DNA of 64,000 bases. Source: Pseudomonas parafulva. Lineage in GTDB: Bacteria > Pseudomonadota > Gammaproteobacteria > Pseudomonadales > Pseudomonadaceae. Where the stretch lies: NCBI RefSeq assembly GCF_002021815.1, contig NZ_CP019952.1, forward strand, positions 279,001 through 343,000, read 5' to 3'. Made by a program: the position numbers and the translations under genes. Under the pieces are notes generated by a model, which made no database searches, had not been told where the DNA came from, and worked only from the letters and a program-made list of their open reading frames with translations. Numbering within the stretch: position 1 is the stretch's first letter; every line of letters starts with the position of its first letter. Below are positions 43,870-54,839 of the stretch, piece by piece.

Positions 43870-46121
43870 CGCTTGAACAGCCCCTTGAGCGCGTCTTTGA
43901 GTTCCGGGCTCACTTTGTCTCCGAGTTTTTCATCGAGCTTTTCGTCGATCTTGTCTTTGAGGCGATTGCCTGCGAGTTTGGCAGCGACCTTGCCCATGCC
44001 GTCCTTGTCCAGACGGCAAGCCTTGGCGCCCAGCTCCAACGGGCCACGGCAGCGCAGCGGTACTTCCACACCCACATAGCGCTCGTTGACCTGGCAGGCC
44101 GGGTCGGGCATGGCCCGCTGGTCGCCCTCGACGATCACACCCACGTTGTAGTCCATGCCCAATACCCGCAGGTCCACGTCACCATGGCCGTTGACGGTCA
44201 GGCCTGGGATTCGCACCTTAAGGTCAGGGTTGCTGGCCACGCCATTGCGAATCACCACGCTGCCACGCAGCTCCTGGAACGGGGTGTCCTTGCCGCGCGG
44301 CTCGCCGCTGAGCGACTTGCGGTTGAGCGTGGCGATGGCCTGGCACAGTTGCTGTTCGAGGTTGGCATTGACCAGCACACCGTCATTGATGGTGAAGTTG
44401 GCCGTGCCGTTGAGCGTGTCCACCAGCGCTTTCTGGCTGTTACCGGTGGCGGTCAGGTCGCTGGACAGGGTCAGCAGGCCCTTGACCGGCGGCGTCTTGT
44501 TTTTGTCGTCGGTCTTGATGAAGTGCTCGACCGGTACTCGCTGAATGCGGGTATTGACCCCCAGCTGTGGCACGGCGGGGCGCACATCGACCGTGCCCTT
44601 GGCCTCGAAGGTGCCGTTGTACAGGTCACCGCGCAAGGTTTGCAGGGTCAGTAGCCCACCCTGGCCATTGGCTGTCAGGCGGGCGTTGCCGATGGGCAGC
44701 TTGTCCAGCGTCAGCGAACCGAAGCTCAGGTCTGCCTGCAGGTCGAGGGCGCGCAGACGGTCCACCGGCAGCAGTTTGTCGGTGCTCCAGGCGCCCTGGG
44801 TGGGGGCGTCGGGCAGCGGTGTGCTGCCTGCACCGGCCACGGCACTGGCTTCCTGCTGCTGTACCTGGGCCTTGCGCGCAGCAGTGGCGCCCTTGGCCTC
44901 TTCGCTTTTGGCCGGCAGGTACCGGTCGGCATCGAAGCTGTCGCCCTTGAGCTGCAGGCGCAGGGCTTGCCTGGCGAAATCTTCGATCGCCACGCGCCCG
45001 GTGAGGGTGCTGCTGTCCAGTTTCACCGACAAGTCTTCCAGGGCGATGCTGGCAGGGGTGCCCTGCAGGCGCGTGACCAGTTCGAGTTTGCCGAAGGCGG
45101 CCGGGTCCTGGGTAGCAGGCAGCGGATGGCCGATACCGTCCAGGAACGTGCGCAGGTCGAACTGCGCAATGGACAGGCCACCACTTAGCTGCGGCGTCTT
45201 GTCCAGCTCACGCAGGTTGAGTTCGCCCAGGGCGCGCAGCTGGTTGGCCGACAGTTTCAGGCCGTTCCATGACGCCACGTTGGCGGCCTGGTCGAGCAGC
45301 AATTGGCCCTGGGCGGCGAAGGTCACGGTCTTGCCGCCGGTAGGCTCGCCGGAGGTTTCACCCGACAGGCGCATGTCTTCGAAGCTGTAGCGCTTGAGCG
45401 CACGGTCCAGGCGCAGCTCGCCGGCCAGTTCGGTGCGCGCCTTGATGTTGGGCTGGCTGGCGCTGATGAATGCGCTGGCCTTGAGTGGAATACTGGCGCC
45501 TTCGTGCACCGCGCCAGTGCTGAGCTGAATGCTTTCGGCGTTGTAGCTGACGCCGCTGCGTGCGTCGGTGTACTGCACGCGTGCATTGTTCACGGTCAAG
45601 CTGTCGATATCGAGCTTGACCGGTCGGTCTGCGCTGGCGGTGCCGGAGCGCTGATCGCTGTTTTCGGTGCCCTGCGTATCCCCTGGCGCAGGGGTCTTGC
45701 CTTCGGCCGACGCGGGCAATGGCTTGCCGAAGTCCTCCCAGTTGCCATGCCCCTGTTCGTCACGGGTCAGGATCAGGTTCAGCCCTTCGACGCGCACATC
45801 GCTCATCTGCACCTCGCGGCGCAGCAGCGGCAGTACCCGCACCGACAGGCCCAGCATCTGCAAGTCGGCAAAGGGCGACTTGGGCGCATTCAAGGTGGCG
45901 ATGCTGGCGTCATGCAGCTCCAGCCCCAGCCATGGGAACAGGCTCCAGCCAATGTCGCCGTTGAGGGTCAGCTCCACATGAGCCTTGTCGCGCGCCAACT
46001 GGCGAATCTCGTCTTTGTAGTCGTTGGGATCGAACAGGTGGGTCAGGGCAAAGCCCAGCGCCACGATGATCAGCAACAACCCGAGAAGCCCTAGGCCCAG
46101 GATTTTGCCGAACGCTTTCAT
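43866..46121 (-). CDS. asmA: AsmA-family outer-membrane assembly / lipid transfer protein
   Basis: 751 aa. One N-terminal membrane anchor (ILGLGLLGLLLIIVALGFALTHLF), then the AsmA N-terminal chorein-like domain (YKDEIRQLARDKAHVELTLN, GDIGWSLFPWLGLELHDASI) and a long beta-groove periplasmic domain. The C-terminal AsmA_2-type region includes GTANFTINDGVLVNANLEQQ with a nearby conserved Cys and VLGMDYNVGVIVEGD. The tail is charged (KDKIDEKLDEKLGDK). AsmA-like proteins are thought to move phospholipids across the periplasm. First gene of the asmA-mutY-yggX operon. Confidence 0.92.
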   Translation of the reverse strand: MKAFGKILGLGLLGLLLIIVALGFALTHLFDPNDYKDEIRQLARDKAHVELTLNGDIGWSLFPWLGLELHDASIATLNAPKSPFADLQMLGLSVRVLPLLRREVQMSDVRVEGLNLILTRDEQGHGNWEDFGKPLPASAEGKTPAPGDTQGTENSDQRSGTASADRPVKLDIDSLTVNNARVQYTDARSGVSYNAESIQLSTGAVHEGASIPLKASAFISASQPNIKARTELAGELRLDRALKRYSFEDMRLSGETSGEPTGGKTVTFAAQGQLLLDQAANVASWNGLKLSANQLRALGELNLRELDKTPQLSGGLSIAQFDLRTFLDGIGHPLPATQDPAAFGKLELVTRLQGTPASIALEDLSVKLDSSTLTGRVAIEDFARQALRLQLKGDSFDADRYLPAKSEEAKGATAARKAQVQQQEASAVAGAGSTPLPDAPTQGAWSTDKLLPVDRLRALDLQADLSFGSLTLDKLPIGNARLTANGQGGLLTLQTLRGDLYNGTFEAKGTVDVRPAVPQLGVNTRIQRVPVEHFIKTDDKNKTPPVKGLLTLSSDLTATGNSQKALVDTLNGTANFTINDGVLVNANLEQQLCQAIATLNRKSLSGEPRGKDTPFQELRGSVVIRNGVASNPDLKVRIPGLTVNGHGDVDLRVLGMDYNVGVIVEGDQRAMPDPACQVNERYVGVEVPLRCRGPLELGAKACRLDKDGMGKVAAKLAGNRLKDKIDEKLDEKLGDKVSPELKDALKGLFKR

Positions 46122-46405
46122 GGGCGAGTCCTTAACTATCGGAATGTGAATTCAAGCGCGAGAGTATAGCGCCGCAGCGGCCGTCCCTGTTTATTCGCCT
46201 GGATATACCGGCCATTTCCTACATGCCAAGCAGATGCTACGGCTTTCGACAGCGGTGATCATGGCAGTTCAGAAAGATCGGCTACAGCGCCTGACCGTGT
46301 CAGCCGAACTAAAATGGGCGATATCAGATTGCTTTCATGTGATCGGATACTGCACCCTTGCGCCGCTTTGTCTGCCTCTACAACTTATAAAAAAGGATCA
46401 TCTCC

Positions 46406-48067
46406 ATGAGCCGTACCGTGACGGCGGATGCCCTGGCCAGTGCGCCAGGCTTCCTCTCCAAGGAACGCATCATCGCCCGGCCGGGCTTCAACCGCTGGCT
46501 GGTGCCCCCGGCTGCTCTGGCCATTCACCTGTGCATCGGCATGGCCTATGGCTTCTCGGTGTTCTGGCTGCCGTTGTCGCAAGCCTTGGGCATTACGGCG
46601 CCGGTGGCATGCGCGCCAGACATGAGCTTCATTGCCCGGTTGTTCAGCGCCGAGTGCGACTGGCCCATTTCGATGCTCAGCTGGATCTACACCCTATTCT
46701 TCGTCTTCCTCGGCTGTTCGGCCGCCGTGCTGGGCGGTTGGCTGGAGCACGCCGGCCCGCGCAAGGCCGGGTTGGTCTCGGCGATGTGCTGGTGTGGCGG
46801 CATGCTGATTTCCGCCATCGGGGTGAAGACCCATCAGCTGTGGCTGATGTGGCTGGGCTCCGGTGTGATCGGCGGCATTGGCTTGGGCCTGGGGTACATT
46901 TCGCCCGTTTCCACCCTGATCAAGTGGTTCCCGGACAAGCGCGGCATGGCCACCGGCATGGCTATCATGGGCTTCGGCGGCGGAGCCATGGTGGGTGCAC
47001 CGTTGGCCACGGCGCTGATGGGCCATTTTGGCAACGCGCACGAGGTGGGCGTATGGCAGAGCTTCGTGGTCATGGCCGCGATCTACTTCGTGTTCATGAC
47101 GGCCGGCGCCCTGGCGTATCGCATCCCGCCCACCGGCTGGAAGCCCGAAGGCTGGAGCGCACCGGCCAAGAAGGCGGGCAACGGCATGGTCACCGATCGC
47201 CATGTGCACGTCAGCGTAGCCTGGAAAACCCCGCAGTTCGTTTTGGTCTGGCTGGTGTTGTGCCTGAACGTGTCGGCCGGTATCGGTATTCTTGGCATGG
47301 CCTCGCCGCTGTTGCAGGAAGTGTTCGCTGGCAAGCTGCTGGGCAATGAACTCACCTTCAGCCAGCTCAATGCCGCGCAATTGGCGCAGATTGCCGCCAT
47401 TGCGGCGGGCTTTACCGGCTTGTTGAGCCTGTTCAACATCGGCGGGCGGTTTTTCTGGGCGTCGTTCTCCGACTATATCGGGCGCAAGAATACCTACTTC
47501 GCCTTCTTTGCCTTGGGCGTTGGCCTGTACAGCCTGATCCCGAACATGGGCCACTTGGGCAACGTGGCGCTGTTCGTGGCGGCGTTCTGCATCATCCTGT
47601 CGATGTACGGCGGTGGCTTCTCCACGGTACCGGCCTACCTGGCCGACCTGTTCGGCACGCAAATGGTCGGCGCCATCCATGGGCGCCTGTTGACAGCCTG
47701 GGCCGCCGCCGGGGTGCTGGGGCCTGTATTGATCACCTACCTGCGCGAGTATCAGTTGGCGGCTGGCGTCGAGCGTGCGGCAGCGTACGACATGACCCTG
47801 TACATCCTCGCTGGCCTGTTGGTGCTGGGCTTCATCTGCAACATGCTGATCCGCCCGGTGGCCGACAAGCACTTCATGACCGATGCGCAACTGGCCGCCG
47901 AACGGGCGTTGAGCCACGACAAGGGCGCTGACGGCGCGCGATCCCTCGAATGGAAGGCCGCACCTGGCAGCCTGCCGCTGGTGCTGTTGGCCTGGGCCGT
48001 GGTGGTGGTGCCGTTGGCCTGGGGCGTCTGGGTGACCCTGCAGAAGACCGCCGTATTGTTCCACTGA
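46406..48067 (+). CDS. OFA-family MFS transporter (oxalate/formate antiporter-like)
   Basis: 553 aa. Major-facilitator membrane protein. The N-terminal motif AIHLCIGMAYGFSVFWLPL and GLGYISPVSTLIKWFPDKRGMATG (MFS motif region) are OFA hallmarks, with FNIGGRFFWASFSDYIGRKN in the central loop. A C-terminal extension of about 55 residues carries an extra hydrophobic helix (LPLVLLAWAVVVVPLAWGVW). The substrate may be a monocarboxylate; this cannot be told from sequence. AAGGATC upstream of the ATG supports the start. The 283-bp upstream gap shows no recognised element. Confidence 0.88.
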   Translation: MSRTVTADALASAPGFLSKERIIARPGFNRWLVPPAALAIHLCIGMAYGFSVFWLPLSQALGITAPVACAPDMSFIARLFSAECDWPISMLSWIYTLFFVFLGCSAAVLGGWLEHAGPRKAGLVSAMCWCGGMLISAIGVKTHQLWLMWLGSGVIGGIGLGLGYISPVSTLIKWFPDKRGMATGMAIMGFGGGAMVGAPLATALMGHFGNAHEVGVWQSFVVMAAIYFVFMTAGALAYRIPPTGWKPEGWSAPAKKAGNGMVTDRHVHVSVAWKTPQFVLVWLVLCLNVSAGIGILGMASPLLQEVFAGKLLGNELTFSQLNAAQLAQIAAIAAGFTGLLSLFNIGGRFFWASFSDYIGRKNTYFAFFALGVGLYSLIPNMGHLGNVALFVAAFCIILSMYGGGFSTVPAYLADLFGTQMVGAIHGRLLTAWAAAGVLGPVLITYLREYQLAAGVERAAAYDMTLYILAGLLVLGFICNMLIRPVADKHFMTDAQLAAERALSHDKGADGARSLEWKAAPGSLPLVLLAWAVVVVPLAWGVWVTLQKTAVLFH

Positions 48068-48261
48068 CCTAGGCCGGTCGAAGCGTTGTCATGGGGCATT
48101 CGCGCCGGGCCCCGTGGCATCGATGCTGTCGGCAAGTGCAACAGGGCCGCGTTCAGTGGCGGCCCTAGAGTTATCGCAAAAGCGGTCATTTCCTCCCGGT
48201 TGTATAGACCTGTAGCGGTATCCGACCCCGTCATCACTGGGCTTGTCATATGTCTTGCGCG

Positions 48262-48291
48262 TTCCAAGCAGCGGCCATCTGCGCCTATAAT
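48262..48291 (+). promoter_or_regulatory. Promoter of the his cluster
   Basis: Perfect -10 TATAAT at 48286-48291 with a weak -35 TTCCAA 18 bp upstream (48262-48267). Transcription would start about 30 nt before hisB. Confidence 0.55.
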
Positions 48292-48328
48292 GCAGCCCTT
48301 TTCGCCTAATGATTTTGCGGAGCTGGTG

Positions 48329-48922
48329 ATGGTCGAACGTAAGGCTTCCGTCGAGCGCAATACCCTGGAAACCCAGGTCAAGTGCTCGATCAACCTCGAT
48401 GGCAGTGGCAAGGCCCGATTCGATATCGGCGTGCCTTTCCTTGAACACATGCTGGACCAGATCGCCCGCCACGGGCTGATCGATCTGGATATCGAGTGCA
48501 AGGGCGACCTGCATATCGACGATCACCATACCGTCGAGGACGTCGGTATCACCTTGGGCATGGCGTTCGCCCAGGCCATCGGCGACAAAAAAGGCATCTT
48601 CCGCTACGGCCACGCCTATGTGCCGCTGGACGAAGCATTGTCGCGCGTGGTCATCGACTTCTCCGGCCGCCCCGGCCTGCAGATGCATGTGCCTTACACC
48701 CGTGCCAGCGTCGGCGGTTTCGACGTCGACCTGTTCCAGGAATTCTTCCAGGGCTTCGTCAACCACGCCCTGGTCACGTTGCACATCGACAACCTGCGGG
48801 GGCACAACACCCACCACCAGATCGAGACCGTGTTCAAGGCCTTCGGCCGCGCACTGCGCATGGCTGTTACCCTCGACGAGCGCATGGCCGGGCAGATGCC
48901 GTCCACCAAAGGGTGCCTGTAA
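48329..48922 (+). CDS. hisB: Imidazoleglycerol-phosphate dehydratase
   Basis: 197 aa monofunctional IGPD, the usual length in pseudomonads (no phosphatase domain). The Mn-binding His motifs [11 protein letters not shown] and [12 protein letters not shown] are intact, with [15 protein letters not shown] in between. Catalyses the sixth step of histidine synthesis. ATG at 48329 with GGAG 8 nt upstream; an upstream in-frame extension to 48086 is not homologous. The stop is directly followed by hisH. Confidence 0.97.
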   Translation: MVERKASVERNTLETQVKCSINLDGSGKARFDIGVPFLEHMLDQIARHGLIDLDIECKGDLHIDDHHTVEDVGITLGMAFAQAIGDKKGIFRYGHAYVPLDEALSRVVIDFSGRPGLQMHVPYTRASVGGFDVDLFQEFFQGFVNHALVTLHIDNLRGHNTHHQIETVFKAFGRALRMAVTLDERMAGQMPSTKGCL

Positions 48923-49561
48923 ATGCAGACGGTAGCGGTAATCGACTATGGCATGGGCAACCTGCACTCGGTGGCCAAGGCGCTTGAGCACGTCGGCGCT
49001 GGCAAGGTACTGGTCACCAGTGATGCAGCGGTGATCCGCGAAGCGGACCGGGTGGTGTTCCCAGGCGTTGGTGCCATTCGCGACTGCATGGCCGAGATTC
49101 GGCGCCTGAGCTTTGACAGCCTGGTGCGTGAAGTGAGCCAGGATCGCCCATTCCTGGGTATCTGCGTAGGCATGCAGGCGCTGCTCGAGCACAGTGAAGA
49201 AAACGACGGCGTCGACTGCATTGGCCTGTTCCCGGGCCAGGTGCGCTTGTTCGGCAAAGACCTGCAAGAAGACGGCGAGCACCTGAAAGTGCCGCACATG
49301 GGGTGGAACGAAGTCAGCCAGAGCGTCGATCACCCTCTGTGGCACGACATCAGCGACCAGGCGCGTTTCTATTTCGTGCACAGCTACTACATTGCCGCCG
49401 GCAAGCCCACCCAGGTGGTTGGCCGTGGCCATTACGGCGTCGATTTCGCCGCGGCGCTGGCCGATGGTTCGCGTTTCGCGGTCCAGTTCCACCCGGAGAA
49501 AAGCCATACCCATGGCCTGCAACTGCTGCAGAACTTCGTGGCCTGGGACGGGCGCTGGTAA
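48923..49561 (+). CDS. hisH: Imidazole glycerol phosphate synthase subunit HisH
   Basis: 212 aa class-I glutamine amidotransferase. Nucleophile Cys in [15 protein letters not shown], catalytic His/Glu in [15 protein letters not shown], and the oxyanion-strand start [17 protein letters not shown]. Supplies ammonia to HisF. ATG immediately after the hisB stop codon; the next gene (DUF2164) begins right after this stop. Confidence 0.97.
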   Translation: MQTVAVIDYGMGNLHSVAKALEHVGAGKVLVTSDAAVIREADRVVFPGVGAIRDCMAEIRRLSFDSLVREVSQDRPFLGICVGMQALLEHSEENDGVDCIGLFPGQVRLFGKDLQEDGEHLKVPHMGWNEVSQSVDHPLWHDISDQARFYFVHSYYIAAGKPTQVVGRGHYGVDFAAALADGSRFAVQFHPEKSHTHGLQLLQNFVAWDGRW

Positions 49562-49822
49562 ATGAGCCGCTCGAAGACCAAGGCGCCGATCCTCACGCTG
49601 GCCCCCGAGCAGGAGCGTGAAGCGCTCGATACGCTCAAGCGCTTTCTCGAAGACCGTTTCGAGCTGGAGTTGGGGTCATTCGAAGTCGCCGAGGTGCTCG
49701 AACTGTTCACCCATCACATTGCACCCCATTACTACAACAGGGCGATCGCCGATGTTCAGCTGCACCTCAAGGAGCGGTTCGAGAGCATCGAAAGCGATCT
49801 GTGGGCGCTCGAGAAGCCCTGA
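49562..49822 (+). CDS. DUF2164 family protein within the his operon
   Basis: 86 aa. The core LKRFLEDRFELELGSFEVAE, VLELFTHHIAPHYYNRAIAD and HLKERFESIESDLWALEKP fit DUF2164. The protein is highly charged and helical, with no membrane or signal segment. It sits directly between hisH and hisA (ATG abuts the hisH TAA; 27 bp to hisA), so it is co-transcribed with histidine synthesis genes, yet it has no known enzymatic role in that pathway. Confidence 0.88.
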   Translation: MSRSKTKAPILTLAPEQEREALDTLKRFLEDRFELELGSFEVAEVLELFTHHIAPHYYNRAIADVQLHLKERFESIESDLWALEKP

Positions 49823-49849
49823 AACCCCAAGAACGGACAGGTTCCCAAG

Positions 49850-50599
49850 ATGCTGATTATCCCCGCTATCGATCTGAAGGACGGTGCCTGCGTGCGTCTG
49901 CGCCAGGGCCGCATGGAAGATTCCACGGTATTTTCCGATGACCCGGTGAGCATGGCCGCCAAGTGGGTTGAGGGCGGCTGCCGTCGCCTGCACCTGGTCG
50001 ACCTCAACGGTGCCTTCGAAGGCCAGCCGGTCAACGGTGAAGTGGTCACCGCCATCGCCAAGCGCTACCCGACCCTGCCGATCCAGATCGGTGGCGGCAT
50101 CCGCTCGTTGGAAACCATCGAGCACTACGTCAAGGCTGGCGTCAGCTATGTCATCATCGGCACCAAGGCGGTGAAGCAGCCTGAATTCGTGGCCGAGGCC
50201 TGCAAGGCCTTCCCTGGCAAGGTCATCGTCGGCCTGGACGCCAAGGACGGCTTCGTCGCCACCGATGGCTGGGCCGAAGTGAGCACCGTGCAGGTCATCG
50301 ACCTGGCCAGGCGCTTCGAGGCCGATGGCGTCTCGGCGATCGTCTACACCGACATCGCCAAGGACGGCATGATGCAGGGCTGCAACGTACCGTTCACCAA
50401 GGCCCTGGCAGAAGCCACGTCGATTCCGGTGATCGCTTCGGGTGGCATCCACAACCTGGGCGACATCAAGGCGCTGCTCGAAGCCAAGGCGCCTGGCATC
50501 ATTGGCGCCATCACCGGCCGCGCCATCTACGAGGGCACCCTCGACGTAGCCGAGGCTCAGGCCTTCTGTGACAACTACCCGAGCATTGGCCAGCGCTAA
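49850..50599 (+). CDS. hisA: ProFAR isomerase
   Basis: 249 aa (beta/alpha)8 barrel isomerising 1-(5-phosphoribosyl)-5-[(5-phosphoribosylamino)methylideneamino]imidazole-4-carboxamide. N-terminal [18 protein letters not shown] with the catalytic Asp, half-barrel phosphate loop [37 protein letters not shown] and the second loop [17 protein letters not shown]. Preceded by GGACAGG; 83 bp to hisF. Confidence 0.97.
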   Translation: MLIIPAIDLKDGACVRLRQGRMEDSTVFSDDPVSMAAKWVEGGCRRLHLVDLNGAFEGQPVNGEVVTAIAKRYPTLPIQIGGGIRSLETIEHYVKAGVSYVIIGTKAVKQPEFVAEACKAFPGKVIVGLDAKDGFVATDGWAEVSTVQVIDLARRFEADGVSAIVYTDIAKDGMMQGCNVPFTKALAEATSIPVIASGGIHNLGDIKALLEAKAPGIIGAITGRAIYEGTLDVAEAQAFCDNYPSIGQR

Positions 50600-50682
50600 G
50601 CGAGCGCGACAAGGGGGCGCCTATGGCGTCTCCTGTGTTGCCCCACGCTTGCCGCTTGCTGTTGCTTCCCAGGAGCCCTCTC

Positions 50683-51453
50683 ATGGCTTTAGCTAAACGC
50701 ATCATCCCTTGCCTGGACGTGGACAACGGCCGTGTGGTCAAGGGCGTCAAGTTCGAGAACATCCGCGATGCCGGCGACCCGGTGGAGATTGCCCGGCGCT
50801 ACAACGAGCAGGGTGCGGACGAGATCACCTTCCTCGACATCACGGCCAGCGTCGATGGTCGCGATACCACCCTGCACACCGTCGAGCGCATGGCCAGCCA
50901 GGTGTTCATCCCGCTGACCGTGGGGGGTGGGGTGCGCACCGTGCAGGACATCCGCAACCTGCTCAATGCCGGTGCCGACAAGGTATCGATCAACACTGCC
51001 GCGGTATTCAACCCGGACTTCGTGGGCGAGGCGGCGGACCGTTTCGGTTCCCAGTGCATCGTCGTGGCCATCGATGCCAAGCAGGTATCCGGCCCCGGTG
51101 AAACCCCGCGCTGGGAAATCTTCACCCATGGCGGGCGCAAGCCGACCGGCCTGGACGCGGTGGAGTGGGCGAAGAAGATGCAAGACCTGGGTGCGGGCGA
51201 AATCCTGCTGACCAGCATGGACCAGGATGGCATGAAGAACGGGTTCGACCTGGGCGTGACCCGTGCCATCAGCGATGCGTTGAGCATCCCGGTGATCGCC
51301 TCGGGCGGGGTGGGTAACCTTCAGCACCTGGCCGATGGTATCTTGCAAGGGCATGCCAGTGCCGTGTTGGCTGCCAGCATCTTCCATTTTGGGGAGTACA
51401 CGGTGCCTGAGGCCAAGGCCTATATGGCAGCGCGCGGAATAGTCGTTCGCTGA
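50683..51453 (+). CDS. hisF: Imidazole glycerol phosphate synthase subunit HisF
   Basis: 256 aa (beta/alpha)8 barrel cyclase. [18 protein letters not shown] holds catalytic Asp11, VAIDAK with Asp130 region, [14 protein letters not shown] and [16 protein letters not shown] form the phosphate sites. The ATG at 50683 follows AGGAG; a non-homologous upstream extension is ignored. Last gene of the cluster, closed by a strong palindromic terminator. Confidence 0.97.
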   Translation: MALAKRIIPCLDVDNGRVVKGVKFENIRDAGDPVEIARRYNEQGADEITFLDITASVDGRDTTLHTVERMASQVFIPLTVGGGVRTVQDIRNLLNAGADKVSINTAAVFNPDFVGEAADRFGSQCIVVAIDAKQVSGPGETPRWEIFTHGGRKPTGLDAVEWAKKMQDLGAGEILLTSMDQDGMKNGFDLGVTRAISDALSIPVIASGGVGNLQHLADGILQGHASAVLAASIFHFGEYTVPEAKAYMAARGIVVR

Positions 51454-51461
51454 CTCGAAAA

Positions 51462-51486
51462 AAAGGGGCTGCCAGGCAGCCCCTTT
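51462..51486. terminator. Bidirectional terminator between hisF and betA
   Basis: AAAGGGGCTGCC-A-GGCAGCCCCTTT: perfect 12-bp arms, A-run before, T-run after, serving both convergent genes. Confidence 0.92.
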
Positions 51487-51491
51487 GGTGA

Positions 51492-53183
51492 TCAGCCCTG
51501 CTTCACTTCACGCATGGGCTTGCCTTTGACCGGCGCGTCGTTGGCCACGTAGTACTTGGCAGTGCTGCGCGGCAACGGCTTGCGACCACGGATCTTGTCC
51601 GAGATTTTCTCGGCGATCATGATGGTGGTGGCGTTGAGGTTGCCGGTGATGATGATCGGCATGATCGACGCATCCACTACACGCAGGCCCTGCATGCCAT
51701 GCACGCGGCCTTCGCCATCGACCACTGCCATGTCGTCGGTGCCCATCTTGCACGAGCACGATGGGTGGTAGGCGGTTTCGGCGTGCTCACGGATGAATTT
51801 GTCCAGCTCTTCATCGGTTTGCACGTGCGCACCTGGGCTGATTTCGCGACCACGGTACGGGTCCAGCGCTGGCTGGGCCATGATTTCGCGGGTCAGGCGA
51901 ATACCGTCACGGAATTCTTCCCAGTCCTGCTCGGTGGCCATGTAGTTGAACAGGATGCTTGGGTGCTGGCGTGGGTCCTTGGACTTGACCTGCACGCGGC
52001 CGCGGCTAGGCGAGCGCATCGAGCCCATGTGCGCCTGGAAGCCATGTTCCTTGACGCCCTTGGAGCCGTTGTAGTTGATGGCTACCGGCAGGAAGTGGTA
52101 CTGGATGTTCGGCCATTTGAATTCAGGGCGCGAGCGAATGAAACCGCCGGCCTCGAACTGGTTGCTGGCCCCGATGCCGGTACCGTTGAACAGCCACTCG
52201 GCGCCGATGGCCGGCTGGTTCCACCACAGCAGCGACGGGTACAGCGAGACGGGCTGGGTGCACGCGTACTGAAGGTACAGTTCCAGGTGATCCTGCAGGT
52301 TTTCGCCAACGCCTGGCAGGTCGTGAACGACCGGGATGTCCAGGCTTTCGAGCAGGGCGCGCGGGCCCACGCCGGAGCGCTGCAGCAGTTGCGGCGTGGC
52401 GATGGCGCCGGAGCTGACGATCACTTCCTTGCGGGCACGTGCTTCGACGCGCTCTTCGCTGTCGCCCACCAAGTAGCTCACACCAATGGCGCGCTTACCG
52501 TCGAACAGTACGCGGTCGCTCAGGGCGTGGGTCACGATGGTCAGGTTGGGGCGTTTCTTGGCCTGGTCCAGGTAACCGCGGGCAGTGCTGGAGCGGCGGC
52601 CATTCTTGGTCACCGAACGATCCATCGGGCCGAAGCCTTCCTGCTGGTAGCCGTTGAGGTCTTCGGTGCGCGGGTAGCCGGCCTGTACGCCAGCCTCGAC
52701 CATTGCGTTGAACAGCGGGTTGTTGCCAGCCTTGGGCGTGGCCACGCTCAACGGCCCGTCACCACCGTGGTAGTCGTTGGGGCCGATGTCGCGGGTTTCG
52801 GCCTTGCGGAAGTACGGCAGGCAGTCCAGGTAGGTCCAGTCTTCCAGGCCTGGCAGCTCAGCCCAGCCATCGAAGTCCAGGGCGTTGCCGCGGATGTAGC
52901 ACATGCCGTTGATCAGCGAGGAGCCACCCAGGCCCTTGCCGCGGCCACATTCCATGCGGCGGCCGTCCATGTGCGGCTCCGGGTCGGTCTCGTAGGCCCA
53001 GTTGTAGCGGCGGCCTTGCAGCGGGAAGGCCAGGGCAGCTGGCATCTGAGTACGGAAGTCGAAGCGATAGTCAGGGCCGCCGGCTTCTAGCAGCAGCACG
53101 GTGGTGCCTGCGTCTTCGGTAAGGCGAGTAGCCAGGGTGTTACCGGCAGAGCCGGCACCAACGATGATGTAATCGTATTCCAT
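51492..53183 (-). CDS. betA: Choline dehydrogenase
   Basis: 563 aa GMC flavoprotein oxidising choline to betaine aldehyde (and onward). FAD-binding [19 protein letters not shown] at the N-terminus, GMC signature 1 [20 protein letters not shown], signature 2 region [16 protein letters not shown] and the C-terminal active-site segment [12 protein letters not shown]. The ATG at 53183 is chosen; an in-frame extension to 53252 is not conserved. Third gene of betI-betB-betA. Confidence 0.97.
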   Translation of the reverse strand: MEYDYIIVGAGSAGNTLATRLTEDAGTTVLLLEAGGPDYRFDFRTQMPAALAFPLQGRRYNWAYETDPEPHMDGRRMECGRGKGLGGSSLINGMCYIRGNALDFDGWAELPGLEDWTYLDCLPYFRKAETRDIGPNDYHGGDGPLSVATPKAGNNPLFNAMVEAGVQAGYPRTEDLNGYQQEGFGPMDRSVTKNGRRSSTARGYLDQAKKRPNLTIVTHALSDRVLFDGKRAIGVSYLVGDSEERVEARARKEVIVSSGAIATPQLLQRSGVGPRALLESLDIPVVHDLPGVGENLQDHLELYLQYACTQPVSLYPSLLWWNQPAIGAEWLFNGTGIGASNQFEAGGFIRSRPEFKWPNIQYHFLPVAINYNGSKGVKEHGFQAHMGSMRSPSRGRVQVKSKDPRQHPSILFNYMATEQDWEEFRDGIRLTREIMAQPALDPYRGREISPGAHVQTDEELDKFIREHAETAYHPSCSCKMGTDDMAVVDGEGRVHGMQGLRVVDASIMPIIITGNLNATTIMIAEKISDKIRGRKPLPRSTAKYYVANDAPVKGKPMREVKQG

Positions 53184-53328
53184 GGGGAAGCTTCCTCCGG
53201 AAGCAGTTGCGCGTCTGGCGCTGCACCTGGTGCAGCCTGGCCTCACGCGCAAATGGATGAGTGCTGCAAGGGCCGGTCGGTCAACGACCGGCGCTGTCCT
53301 GCAGCATGGGCTGGCGTGCTACGGCCGG

Positions 53329-54801
53329 TCAGAAGACCGAGGCGTAGTCGCCCAGCTCGACCTGTACCGACTTGATGCGGGTGTATTGGGCCAGCGAGCT
53401 GATGCCGTTCTCGCGGCCAACGCCCGATTGCTTGTAGCCGCCCACCGGCATTTCGGCTGCCGACTCGCCCCAGGCGTTGATCCAGCAAATGCCCGCTTCG
53501 AGCTGGTGGATGATGCGGTGGGCACGGTTCAGGTCGTTGGTGCACACACCGGCAGCCAGGCCGTATTCGGTGTCGTTGGCGCGGCGGATCACTTCTTCCT
53601 CGGTCTCGTAGCTGAGGATGCTCATGACCGGGCCGAAGATCTCTTCCTTGACGATGGTCATGTCGTCGCGGCAGTCGGTGAACACGGTCGGGGCCACGAA
53701 GGCACCCTTGCCGAAGTCGCCTTCGGTCAGGCGCTCGCCGCCACACAGTACGCGGGCACCTTCTTCCTTGCCCTTGGCGATGTAGCCCAGCACGCTTTCC
53801 ATGTGCTGGAAGCTGACCAGCGGGCCGAAGTTGGTGTTTTCATCTTCCGGGTTGCCGGCACGGATACGCGCCACGCGCTCGAGAATCTTGGCTTCGAAGG
53901 CGGCCTTGTGCTCGGCTGGGATGAACACGCGGGTACCGTTGGTGCACACCTGGCCCGAGCTGTAGAAGTTGGCCATCATGGCGATGTCGGCGGCCTTGTC
54001 CAGGTCGGCGTCGGCGCAGATGATCAGCGGCGACTTGCCACCCAGCTCCATGGTCACTTCCTTGAGCGAGGAACTCGAGGCGCTGGCCATGACCTTCTTG
54101 CCGGTGGTGGTGCCGCCGGTGAAGGAGATCTTCTCGATGCGCGGGTGCTCGGTCAGCCAGCTGCCGACTTCGCGGCCGCTGCCGGTCAGTACGTTGAACA
54201 CGCCGTCCGGCAGGCCGGCTTCGGTGTAGATCTCGGCCAGCTTGAGGGTGGTCAGCGAGGTGACTTCCGACGGCTTGAAGATCATCGCGTTGCCGGCAGC
54301 CAGGGCCGGTGCGGATTTCCACAGGGCGATCTGGATCGGGTAGTTCCAGGCGCCGATACCGGCAGTCACGCCCAGCGGTTCGCGACGGGTGTAGACGAAG
54401 GACGATTCGCGCAGCGGAATCTGCTCGCCTTCGATGGCAGGGACCAGGCCTGCGTAATATTCCAGTACGTCAGCGCCGGTGACGATGTCGACGTAGCGGG
54501 TTTCGGAGTAGGACTTGCCGGTGTCCAGGGTTTCCAGCATAGCCAGCTCGTCGTTGCGTTCGCGCAGGATGTCCACGGCGCGGCGCAGGATGCGCGAGCG
54601 CTGCATGGCAGTCATGGCCGCCCACACTTTCTGGCCGCGCTCGGCGCTTTCGACAGCCTTCTCGACGTCAGCCTCGGTGGCGCGTTGCACGTGGGCAAGC
54701 ACTTCGCCGGTAGCCGGGTTGATGGCTTCGAAGGTGGCATCGGTGCCAGCGTCGACGTAACCGCCATCGATGTAGAGTTTTTGCGTTCCGAAACGGGCCA
54801 T
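53329..54801 (-). CDS. betB: Betaine aldehyde dehydrogenase
   Basis: 490 aa NAD(P)-dependent aldehyde dehydrogenase making glycine betaine. Catalytic Cys in [12 protein letters not shown], general-base Glu in [11 protein letters not shown], and the cofactor-site [13 protein letters not shown] at 54801 ([16 protein letters not shown]) with GGAC upstream. Gap of 38 bp to betI and 145 bp to betA; forms the osmoprotectant operon. Confidence 0.97.
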   Translation of the reverse strand: MARFGTQKLYIDGGYVDAGTDATFEAINPATGEVLAHVQRATEADVEKAVESAERGQKVWAAMTAMQRSRILRRAVDILRERNDELAMLETLDTGKSYSETRYVDIVTGADVLEYYAGLVPAIEGEQIPLRESSFVYTRREPLGVTAGIGAWNYPIQIALWKSAPALAAGNAMIFKPSEVTSLTTLKLAEIYTEAGLPDGVFNVLTGSGREVGSWLTEHPRIEKISFTGGTTTGKKVMASASSSSLKEVTMELGGKSPLIICADADLDKAADIAMMANFYSSGQVCTNGTRVFIPAEHKAAFEAKILERVARIRAGNPEDENTNFGPLVSFQHMESVLGYIAKGKEEGARVLCGGERLTEGDFGKGAFVAPTVFTDCRDDMTIVKEEIFGPVMSILSYETEEEVIRRANDTEYGLAAGVCTNDLNRAHRIIHQLEAGICWINAWGESAAEMPVGGYKQSGVGRENGISSLAQYTRIKSVQVELGDYASVF

Positions 54802-54839
54802 AGTGTCCTCGCAAGTGCAATGTGTGTGTAGGCCAGGCG

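Noticed and set aside
51699..53090. 463-codon open frame opposite betA
   Set aside because: Antisense shadow of a well-conserved choline dehydrogenase gene.
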